64,000 nt of DNA from Sphaerisporangium dianthi (GTDB lineage Bacteria; Actinomycetota; Actinomycetes; Streptosporangiales; Streptosporangiaceae): positions 62,001 to 126,000 of the forward strand of contig NZ_JBHSFP010000020.1 of the NCBI RefSeq assembly GCF_042654065.1, in the 5' to 3' direction. Positions 9,129 to 15,619 of the stretch are shown one piece after another. A program made the position numbers and the translations under genes. Numbering within the stretch: the stretch's first letter is position 1; each line of letters begins with the position of its first letter. Under the pieces are notes generated by a model, which saw nothing but the letters and a program-made list of their open reading frames with translations, did not search any database and was not told the origin of the DNA.

Positions 9129-9845
9129 ATGACCGAGAATCTGCAACCTGTTCCCGATGATTGGACAAGTGCGCTGGCCATTGTGGCGCATCCCGACGAC
9201 ATGGAGTTCGGCTGCGCCGCCGCCATCGCGGCATGGACCGCGAGCGGCAAGCGCGTCACCTATCTCCTCCTCACCAGAGGGGAGGCCGGCATCGACGGAA
9301 TGGCCCCCGCGGAGGCCGTCAAGGTGCGCGAGGAGGAGCAGCGCGAGAGCGCCGCCATCTGCGGGGTCGAGTCGGTGGAGTTCCTCGACTACGCCGACGG
9401 GACCATCGAGCACTCCCTGGGGCTGCGGCGCGACCTCGTGGCGGCGATCCGGCGGCACCGCCCCGAACTGCTGGTCACCTTCACCCACCACGACTTCACC
9501 TACACGGGGAAGTGGAACTCGCCGGACCACCGCAACACCGGCCGCGCCGCGCTGGACGCGGTCCTGGACGCGGGCAACCGGTGGATCTTCCCCGACATCG
9601 AGGACGAGCCGTGGGGCGGGGTCAAGTACGCGGCCGTCGCGGGGTCGACCCAGCCGACGCACGCGGTGGACGTGACCGACTCGCTGGACGTCGCCGTGGC
9701 CTCCGTCGAGGCCCACGCCGCCTATCTGTCCGGGCTCGGGCTCCCGCCCGGAGCGGCGCGCGGGCCGCTGGAAGGGTTCGTGCGCAGCACGGGTGAGCGG
9801 TTCGGTGGCCGTCCGGCGATCCCGTTCGAACTCCTCCGCTTCTGA
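9129..9845 (+). CDS. PIG-L family Zn-dependent deacetylase
   Basis: LmbE/PIG-L-fold N-deacetylase or amidase, 238 aa. The metal-binding signature AHPDDMEF lies at residues 20-27 (His21, Asp24), and a further candidate zinc ligand His is in SPDHRNTG (about residue 134). The family includes mycothiol enzymes MshB and Mca and sugar or antibiotic deacetylases; the exact substrate cannot be told here. AGGGGA 7-8 nt before the ATG at 9129 decides the start over an in-frame upstream codon at 9096. It converges on the Crp/Fnr gene across a strong terminator, and is probably the left-most gene of the cluster or its neighbour. With a sulfur-loading PKS next door, a role on a mycothiol or cysteine conjugate is conceivable (inference only). 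Confidence 0.82.
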   Translation: MTENLQPVPDDWTSALAIVAHPDDMEFGCAAAIAAWTASGKRVTYLLLTRGEAGIDGMAPAEAVKVREEEQRESAAICGVESVEFLDYADGTIEHSLGLRRDLVAAIRRHRPELLVTFTHHDFTYTGKWNSPDHRNTGRAALDAVLDAGNRWIFPDIEDEPWGGVKYAAVAGSTQPTHAVDVTDSLDVAVASVEAHAAYLSGLGLPPGAARGPLEGFVRSTGERFGGRPAIPFELLRF

Positions 9846-9871
9846 TCAAAGGGGCCTGTCCACCTGCGGAG

Positions 9872-9906
9872 AAGCGCCCCGCGGTCTTTGAGACCGCGGG
9901 GCGCTT
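9872..9906. terminator. Bidirectional intrinsic terminator
   Basis: A perfect 16-bp stem (9872-9887 with 9891-9906) and a 3-nt loop lie between the convergent PIG-L (+) and Crp/Fnr (-) genes, 26 and 20 nt from their stop codons. T-rich ends on both sides make it usable in both directions. Confidence 0.85.
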
Positions 9907-9926
9907 TCGTATGTGCGGGACCGCTG

Positions 9927-10604
9927 TCAGAACCAGGGGACGCCGTTGACGAAGTCGGCCAGCCGCTTCTCGTTGACGAGCAGGAAGGCCTCCGACGGAA
10001 GCACCAGGCCGGCGTCCTTGAACCTTTTGAGGAAGAAGCCCACGCGCGAGCGGGTGGTGCCCACCATGCCCGACAGCTCCTCCTGGGTGATGCGCTCCTC
10101 GATGGCCAGCATGTGGCCGGAGCGCTGCTTCCCGAGTTTCCTGGACAGCCGGAGCAGGACGGCGGCGAGGCGCTGCTCGCTGTCCATCGTCACCATCGTC
10201 GTGATGACCTGCTGCTGCTCGGTGAGACGCTCGGCGAGGTGGTCGATGAAGCCGTTGAGCAGCCTGCGGTCGGCCATGGCCGCGCGGAACCCGTGCGCCG
10301 GGATCTTCCTGACCCACGAGGTGCGCATCACCGTCGCCGTCTCGCTGCGCTCGGCTCCGAGCAACGCGGACTCGCCGAAGATGTCACCCGAGGTGTAGAT
10401 CGATAAAAGGCACTCCTTGCCACACCGGGCGTAAGTCTGCGTCTTGACCTGGCCGCTTTCGACGAGGTAGATGTTCTGGTCCTGTTCACCACAGTTGTAG
10501 ATATGCGCTCTTTTCGCATATCTGATCGAAGAGGCGCCGAGCGAATCGCCTGCGGCTAACTCTCTGAGCTCGTCCTTGAACTGGGCAGCCTCTACAGAAG
10601 TCAT
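9927..10604 (-). CDS. Crp/Fnr-family regulator, probable pathway activator (LnmO-like)
   Basis: A 225-aa protein with an N-terminal cyclic-nucleotide-binding-type beta-roll and a C-terminal Crp helix-turn-helix. The phosphate-binding-cassette region reads FGESALLGAERS, keeping the Gly-Glu and Arg-Ser that contact cAMP in E. coli CRP, so ligand binding is possible. The recognition helix (VGTTRSRVGFFLKRF) keeps the Arg equivalent to CRP Arg180 but replaces Glu181 and Arg185, implying a site other than TGTGA. I chose ATG 10604 because AAAGG sits 8 nt upstream; ATG 10628 lacks a good ribosome site. It is the last gene of the halogenase operon, 72 nt after the SyrC-like gene. Leinamycin is controlled by a Crp/Fnr-type activator, LnmO. 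Likely targets are the four TGCTCA-N4-TGAGCA palindromes in this window. Confidence 0.87.
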   Translation of the reverse strand: MTSVEAAQFKDELRELAAGDSLGASSIRYAKRAHIYNCGEQDQNIYLVESGQVKTQTYARCGKECLLSIYTSGDIFGESALLGAERSETATVMRTSWVRKIPAHGFRAAMADRRLLNGFIDHLAERLTEQQQVITTMVTMDSEQRLAAVLLRLSRKLGKQRSGHMLAIEERITQEELSGMVGTTRSRVGFFLKRFKDAGLVLPSEAFLLVNEKRLADFVNGVPWF

Positions 10605-10676
10605 GCTGGTACCTTTGACCGGGTTCATTGGCGTACACGAACCCTTACCCGTACATCTCAGAAAAAACGGGAATGG

Positions 10677-11897
10677 TCAAAGAAATGTGGGACCGCTCGT
10701 GCGGCAGAGGTCGGGGAGGGAGTCGATAAAGTCTCCTAGCAGGGGCATCAAATCCGCGCCGCCCTTGAACAGGGAAATATGATCACCGTGCGGGCGTACA
10801 TGCAAGATTGCATCGGGCAACGCCTGCGCCACCGTTTTCGAGCCGTCGGGGTGCGCGGTCCGGTCGTCGGTACTGGTGACCACCAGCACCGGCCGGCCGA
10901 TCCCCGAAAGCCACGGCGTCACGTCCGTCGTCATGATCGTGCCGTTCACCCGGCAGTACCGGTACAGCAGCTCGGGGGTGGCGTACGGGTACACCACCAG
11001 GTGCGCCAGGTCCGGCGGGACCTCCGACAGCATGGTCTGGCACAGGACGGGGTGGATCGCGGCGGCCCGGTCGGGCCCCGCGGCGCCCATCTCCATGAGC
11101 GCCACCAGGTTCTGCTGGTGGGAGGTCTTCTCCGCGGCCGGGATCCCGGCGAAGTCCCCGTGCCACAGGCTCAAGGACCCCACCCTGGAGGAGCTCGCGT
11201 CCCTGCCCTCCGCCACGTCCTGGTGCGCGGCGGCCAGCCCGATGACCGCGCCGCCGCACAGGCACATCAGGTGGGCCTGGCCCACCCCGAAGTGGTCCAT
11301 GACGGCCAGCAGGTCACCGGCCTGCGCGCCGATCTCCGCGGGCGGCGGGCCGGCGGCGGTGACGTCGCCGACGTCGCCGAACAGCCCCCGGGTCTCCCAG
11401 GTGAGCACGAAGTGGTCGACGGCCAGGAAGCGCATCCACTCCTCGGCCAGCCGGGCCGGCATGCCGCAGGGCATGACGACGACCACCGCGGGGTCCTCGC
11501 GGCGGCCCGCCGCGTAGGCGGTCAGCGCGGGGCCGCCGCCGGGGGCGGCCACCTGTTCTCGGGCGCAGAACCCCTCGAAGCCGTTCGCGGCGACGTCGTC
11601 CACCGTGCGGTCGACGGTCTCGGGCGGCACGTCCGGATCCAGCCCGGGCCGCCCGAGGGCGAGGTGCTCGCTGATCACCCGTTCGAACACCCCGAGCTCG
11701 CCGGGGTCGCCGGGGTCGCCGACCGGGCGGAGCTCCGGTGCGCCCAGCCGTCCGGTCATCCGGCCGAGCAGGGAGGACAGCTCCGCCGGACCGGCCACGC
11801 GCACCGGAGGTTCGAGGACGTCCGCGAGCGGGCGCGCGGACAGCACGGCTTGCGCCAGGCGTCTCAGTTCCGTCGTCTCGGAGGTCACGGGTATCAC
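10677..11897 (-). CDS. SyrC-type alpha/beta-hydrolase aminoacyltransferase (Cys nucleophile)
   Basis: A 406-aa alpha/beta-hydrolase-fold protein. The nucleophile elbow reads MCLCGGAVIG with Cys214 where hydrolases have Ser, so it resembles SyrC/CmaE-type enzymes that shuttle an aminoacyl group between carrier proteins through a Cys thioester. The first Gly of the GxSxG elbow is itself Cys212. A candidate acid (STDDRTAH, about 343) and the catalytic His (PHGDHISLF, about 387) follow. The gene starts at GTG 11897, overlapping the halogenase stop by 4 nt (GTGA); GTG 11888 is an alternative. Directly following an A-T didomain and a SyrB2-like halogenase, it should move the chlorinated aminoacyl group onto the main assembly line. 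A PhaC-like or ordinary hydrolase role is the alternative. Confidence 0.82.
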   Translation of the reverse strand: MIPVTSETTELRRLAQAVLSARPLADVLEPPVRVAGPAELSSLLGRMTGRLGAPELRPVGDPGDPGELGVFERVISEHLALGRPGLDPDVPPETVDRTVDDVAANGFEGFCAREQVAAPGGGPALTAYAAGRREDPAVVVVMPCGMPARLAEEWMRFLAVDHFVLTWETRGLFGDVGDVTAAGPPPAEIGAQAGDLLAVMDHFGVGQAHLMCLCGGAVIGLAAAHQDVAEGRDASSSRVGSLSLWHGDFAGIPAAEKTSHQQNLVALMEMGAAGPDRAAAIHPVLCQTMLSEVPPDLAHLVVYPYATPELLYRYCRVNGTIMTTDVTPWLSGIGRPVLVVTSTDDRTAHPDGSKTVAQALPDAILHVRPHGDHISLFKGGADLMPLLGDFIDSLPDLCRTSGPTFL

Positions 11898-12841
11898 CGC
11901 GTCACGAAGGGGTGTCCGGTCGTCGTGGCCGTCGCCATGCGGTTGTGCGGGTTGTCGTTGTGGCCGGCGACCAGGACGGCACCGTAGCGGTCGAGGCTGA
12001 CCCTGCCGCCGTACTCCTCGATCTCGTCTGTGCCGGGGTAGACCTGCACCTTGGTCGGCACGTACCGGGAGGCGAAGCCGAGGCGCATCTCGTCGGTCTT
12101 GCCCGAGTGCGGCAGCGAGGCGTGCATGAGCGTGGACCAGAACAGGATGGCCTCGCCGGGGCGCATGACCATCGAGACGGCCTCGGACTCGTCGGGCTTC
12201 CAGTCGGGGTCGACCTGCAGCTCGCGGTAGTCGTAGCCGAAGAAGCCGCGCCGGACGCCGTCCTTCTCCTCGGCGTTGATCTTGTCCGGGTCGTAGTGCA
12301 TCTTCTTGGTCTCGTCGTAGAACATCGTCTGGTGCGTGCCCGGGATGAACTGCAGGCAGCCGGTCTCCTCGTTGGCCTCGGTGAAGGCCGTCCAGACGGT
12401 GATGGTGCCGCCGAACTCCTCCGCCTCCGGCCAGACGATCTGGGGCTGCCCCGAGGCGTTGGCGAAGGTGTCGGCCTGGTGCCAGTCGGTGCCCTCGTCG
12501 CCGGGGTACTTGGGGAAGAACTCGGTGCGCCAGCACAGCAGGTCGGGGCCGAGCACGCTCCTGACCCTGTCGACGATCTGCGGGCGGCTGATGTGGTCGG
12601 CCAGGAACGAGGAGTCCAGGTGCCGGTCGTAGTTGGAGATGTTGGTGTTGCCGGAGGACGCGGCCTCCTCCTGGTAGACGGCGTTGCCGCGGTCCATCAG
12701 CCGCAGCCGCTCGCGCCGCCACGCCGCCCGCATCTCGTCGATCTCGTACACCTTGAACGGGCCGAAGTAGCCCTGGTTGTGGAAGGTCGCCAGCTCTTCC
12801 TGGCTCATGGCGAATCCGCCCTGTGTCCGGGTCTCCTGCAT
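11894..12841 (-). CDS. SyrB2-type Fe(II)/2-oxoglutarate aliphatic halogenase
   Basis: A 315-aa cupin-fold (PhyH-like) enzyme that would chlorinate an unactivated methyl group of a carrier-bound amino acid. The iron site reads WHQADTF: His121 and, two residues on, Ala123 instead of the Asp/Glu of hydroxylases, which opens the site for chloride. The distal His240 (LMHAS) lies exactly 119 residues after His121, the same spacing as His116/His235 in SyrB2. Arg259 (GFASRYV) matches the 2-oxoglutarate-binding Arg254. The whole C-terminal half (FFGYDYRELQVD, EEYGGRVSLDRYGAV) is SyrB2-like. AAAGGATC precedes ATG 12841, only 11 nt after the A-T stop. Substrate, from the neighbouring A domain, is most likely L-Thr giving 4-chloro-L-Thr. 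Confidence 0.93.
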   Translation of the reverse strand: MQETRTQGGFAMSQEELATFHNQGYFGPFKVYEIDEMRAAWRRERLRLMDRGNAVYQEEAASSGNTNISNYDRHLDSSFLADHISRPQIVDRVRSVLGPDLLCWRTEFFPKYPGDEGTDWHQADTFANASGQPQIVWPEAEEFGGTITVWTAFTEANEETGCLQFIPGTHQTMFYDETKKMHYDPDKINAEEKDGVRRGFFGYDYRELQVDPDWKPDESEAVSMVMRPGEAILFWSTLMHASLPHSGKTDEMRLGFASRYVPTKVQVYPGTDEIEEYGGRVSLDRYGAVLVAGHNDNPHNRMATATTTGHPFVTR

Positions 12842-12852
12842 GATGATCCTTT

Positions 12853-14625
12853 CTAGGCGTTCAGTCGTTCCCCGACGCACGAGGCCAGGCTCTCCACCGA
12901 CGCCTCCTCCAGTTCGCCGCCGGTGAGCGCGAGCCCGTAGTGCTCGTTCACCTGGGCGATGATGCGGGTCAGCGCCAGCGAGGTCGCGCCGTAGTCGAAC
13001 AGGTCGGCCCCCGGCGGGACGTCGTCGCGGTCCAGCACGCTCGCGACGATGCGCCGCACGACCTGGATGGGCGGGACGGACGGGGCGGAATCGGCGGCGG
13101 GCCGCGTCACCTGGTCGACCAGGGCGCCACGGTCCGCCTTTCCCTGCACGGTCATGGGTATCTCCGCAACGATGTGGTAGTTGGACGGACGCGCATGGAC
13201 GGGGAGCTCCTCCGCCGCCCGCGCGGTGAGCCGGCGAGTCAGGCCGGCGTCCGGCTCCGTGCCCGGGGCGGGCACCACGAACGCCAGCAGGCGCACGTCG
13301 CCCTCGCCGTAGTCGCGGACGGCGACCACCGCGCCGGCGATCCCCGGATCCCCGAGCAGGCACAGCTCGATCTCCCGCGGCTCGACCCGGAAGCCGCGTA
13401 CCTTGATCTGGTCGTCCGCGCGCCCGACGTAGGCGAGTTCGCCGCCGGGCAGCCGCACCGCCAGGTCGCCCGTGCGGTAGAGCCGGGTGCCGTCCCCGGT
13501 GACGACGAAACGCTCGGCGGTGAGCCGGGGACGGTCGAGGTAGCCCCGGGCCAGGCCCGCGCCGGAGACGTACAGCTCCGCGGCGACGCCGTCGGGCACG
13601 GGGCGGCGGCCGGCGTCGAGCAGGTGGAGGCCGAGGTCGGGGATCGGCACGCCGATCGGGCTGACCTCGGGGTGGTCCAGGTCCCGCTCGAAGACGCGCC
13701 GGTAGGTCACGTGGACGGTGGTCTCGGTGATCCCGTACATGTTCACGAGCTCGGGCTTCTCGTCGCCGTAGCGCGCCACCCAGGGCCTCAGCACCTCGAC
13801 GTCCAGCCGCTCGCCGCCGAAGACGACACGGCGCAGGCGGAACGGGGACGGCTCGCGCCTGCGGGCGTCGGCCGCGGCGAGGTGGCGGAACGCCGACGGG
13901 GTCTGGCTGAGCACGGTGACGCCCTCGGCGAGCAGCAGCTCGCGGAACGCCTCGGGGGACCGCGCGGTCGGCGCGGGCACGATGACCAGCCGGCCGCCGT
14001 ACAGCAGCGCGCTCCAGATCTCCCAGACGGAGAAGTCGAAGCTGACCGAGTGGAACATCGTGACGACGTCGTTCTCGTCGAACTCGAACCACGGCTCGGT
14101 CCGCTCGAACAGGCGCACGGCGTTGCGGTGCTCGACCAGCACGCCCTTGGGCGCGCCGGTCGATCCCGAGGTGTAGATGACGTACGCGAGGTCGCTGTCG
14201 GTCACCTCCGGCGTGCCCGGGTCCTCCCCGAGGGCCGGGTCGTCACGGTCGATCCACACGATCGCGGCCTTGTGGTCGCCGAGGGCCCCGGCGACCCGCG
14301 ACTCCGCGACGACCGTCGCGACGCCGCTGTCCTCGAGCAGGTACTCGATGCGCTTGGCCGGATAGGCGGGGTCGATGGGGACATAGGCTCCCCCGGCCTT
14401 CAGAATGCCGAGCAGCCCGACGATCATCTCGACGCCACGGTCGGCGCACAGTCCCACCAGGACCCCCGGGCCCACTCCCATCGCGCGCAGCCGCGGCGCG
14501 AGCCGGTTCGCGCGGGCGTCGAGCTCTCCGTAGGAGATCTCGACGCCGGGGGCGGAGACGGCGATCCTGCCGGGCTGCGACCTGGCGCGCTCGGCGAAGA
14601 TCTGGTGCAGGCATCTGCCGGTCAT
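12853..14625 (-). CDS. Standalone NRPS adenylation-thiolation didomain, predicted L-Thr (SyrB1-like)
   Basis: Activates an amino acid as AMP ester and holds it on its own carrier, 590 aa. A-domain cores are complete: YTSGSTGAPKG (A3), the A4 segment SVSFDFSVWEIW, NMYGITETTVHVTY (A5), YRTGDLAVR (A7) and QGKADRGAL with the A10 Lys near residue 499. By alignment with GrsA the ten specificity residues read D-F-W-S-V-G-M-V-H-K, differing from the canonical Thr code DFWNIGMVHK at two positions. The T domain (DYGATSLAL) keeps its phosphopantetheine Ser near residue 545. There is no C or TE domain. The ATG at 14625 overlaps the upstream stop (ATGA), so it is translationally coupled. Together with the halogenase and SyrC-like gene it forms a chlorothreonine-type cassette. 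Confidence 0.92.
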   Translation of the reverse strand: MTGRCLHQIFAERARSQPGRIAVSAPGVEISYGELDARANRLAPRLRAMGVGPGVLVGLCADRGVEMIVGLLGILKAGGAYVPIDPAYPAKRIEYLLEDSGVATVVAESRVAGALGDHKAAIVWIDRDDPALGEDPGTPEVTDSDLAYVIYTSGSTGAPKGVLVEHRNAVRLFERTEPWFEFDENDVVTMFHSVSFDFSVWEIWSALLYGGRLVIVPAPTARSPEAFRELLLAEGVTVLSQTPSAFRHLAAADARRREPSPFRLRRVVFGGERLDVEVLRPWVARYGDEKPELVNMYGITETTVHVTYRRVFERDLDHPEVSPIGVPIPDLGLHLLDAGRRPVPDGVAAELYVSGAGLARGYLDRPRLTAERFVVTGDGTRLYRTGDLAVRLPGGELAYVGRADDQIKVRGFRVEPREIELCLLGDPGIAGAVVAVRDYGEGDVRLLAFVVPAPGTEPDAGLTRRLTARAAEELPVHARPSNYHIVAEIPMTVQGKADRGALVDQVTRPAADSAPSVPPIQVVRRIVASVLDRDDVPPGADLFDYGATSLALTRIIAQVNEHYGLALTGGELEEASVESLASCVGERLNA

Positions 14626-15539
14626 GTCGCGTACATCCCCCAGTGGTGCGGGGTGAGGGCGAGGTCGACCATGGTGCCGGGGACGAACATCCTGGCCCAG
14701 GTGCCGCCGCCCCGCTCGGGGGCGATCCGCTCCTGGAAGTACAGGTCGCGGACGCGCTCGTCCTTCACGTGCAGCGAGAGCACCTTGTAATAGGTGGCCA
14801 GCGACTTCAGGTGGATGAACCAGTGGATGCGGTCGGCGGCGCCGAACGCCTCCTCGTAGACGAAGACCGTCGCCTCGCCCGGCAGGTTCTCGTTGATCGA
14901 CTCGGCGGCCTCGCGGGCGAACGTGCGGCCCTCGGACCTGAAGTTGTAGTCGATCTGGGCGGTGCGGTGCAGCAGCAGGCCGCAGTTGCCCGAGTGCAGG
15001 ATCTGCTCGGCCGGCAGCGGCACCTGCTCGCGGGCGCCGGGCAGCCCGGTGATCGGGCCCTCCTGGGTGTACTGCGCGGTCCGCCGCTCACGCTCGCCGT
15101 CGACCTTGGTGCCGTACATGCCCCAGAACTGCGGCATCAGCACGGTCTCCTGCATGCTCCCGTCGACGAACATCTTGTCCCAGCCGCGGTCGTCCTCGGC
15201 CTGCGCCTTGGCCACGTTGCCCCGGTACTCCTCGTCGGAGGTGCCCATGTGGACCATGGCCTCGTAGGCGTCGAGGGAGCTGAGGTGGATGAGCCAGTGC
15301 AGCCTGTCCTTGGTGCCGAAGGTCTCCTCGTAGACGTACGCGCTCGCGACGCCCACCTGCTTGGCGGTGACGAACTCGGCCATCATGCGGGCGAACTTGC
15401 GCCCCTCGGCGTGGAATCCGTTCTTCAGCTGCGCCGTCCGCTCGACGATCACTCCTGCGTTCCCGGAGTTCAGCAGATCCGCGGCGGGGATCGAGGTCTG
15501 CTGCTCGGCGGGTGGTATGACCAGTTTCGGATGTGTCAT
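14622..15539 (-). CDS. Unrecognised protein made of two copies of one domain
   Basis: 305 aa with no family I can name confidently. Two homologous halves (about residues 25-150 and 180-303) share RTAQ, F..EGR.FAR, VYEE.FG..DR.HW.IHL.SL, DE..R, MFV.G.M and a closing HWGMY/FWGMY. Dense conserved aromatics and the HW..HL motif suggest an alpha+beta or cupin-like binding fold rather than a membrane or regulatory protein. No signal peptide or helix-turn-helix is seen. It is the first gene of the halogenase operon (CGGAG 7 nt before ATG 15539) and overlaps the A-T gene by 4 nt, so it is likely to act in chlorothreonine supply or transfer. It lies 60 nt downstream of operator A. Confidence 0.72.
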   Translation of the reverse strand: MTHPKLVIPPAEQQTSIPAADLLNSGNAGVIVERTAQLKNGFHAEGRKFARMMAEFVTAKQVGVASAYVYEETFGTKDRLHWLIHLSSLDAYEAMVHMGTSDEEYRGNVAKAQAEDDRGWDKMFVDGSMQETVLMPQFWGMYGTKVDGERERRTAQYTQEGPITGLPGAREQVPLPAEQILHSGNCGLLLHRTAQIDYNFRSEGRTFAREAAESINENLPGEATVFVYEEAFGAADRIHWFIHLKSLATYYKVLSLHVKDERVRDLYFQERIAPERGGGTWARMFVPGTMVDLALTPHHWGMYAT

Positions 15540-15598
15540 CGCTGAACTCCGTCTTTTCTCGGCTGTACTTCACGCTAACCAGGCCCGGGGAGACCGCC

Positions 15599-15614
15599 TG
15601 CTCAATACTGAGCA
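15599..15614 (-). promoter_or_regulatory. Operator A, TGCTCAATACTGAGCA
   Basis: A 16-bp palindrome (6-bp arms, 4-nt centre) lies 60 nt upstream of the halogenase operon and just after the carboxyltransferase stop. On the minus strand TAGCGT at 15577-15572 sits 32 bp from the palindrome centre, the geometry of a class II Crp-activated promoter (-41.5 site, -10 element). This would give a leader of about 26 nt. It shares its sequence with sites B, C and D. Confidence 0.78.
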
Positions 15615-15619
15615 GGGCC

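Noticed and set aside
10677..12722. A 681-aa reading of the SyrC-like gene
   Set aside because: The extra N-terminus is the halogenase gene in another frame; GTG 11897 overlapping the halogenase stop is the natural start.
11894..12841. Annotating this gene as a phytanoyl-CoA-type hydroxylase
   Set aside because: The HxD/E iron ligand is HxA, and the match to SyrB2 spacing is exact; a hydroxylase needs the carboxylate.
11894..14092. A 732-aa reading that fuses upstream sequence to the halogenase
   Set aside because: Its N-terminal part is an out-of-frame reading of the A domain; a ribosome site and ATG at 12841 give a 315-aa protein of the right SyrB2 length.
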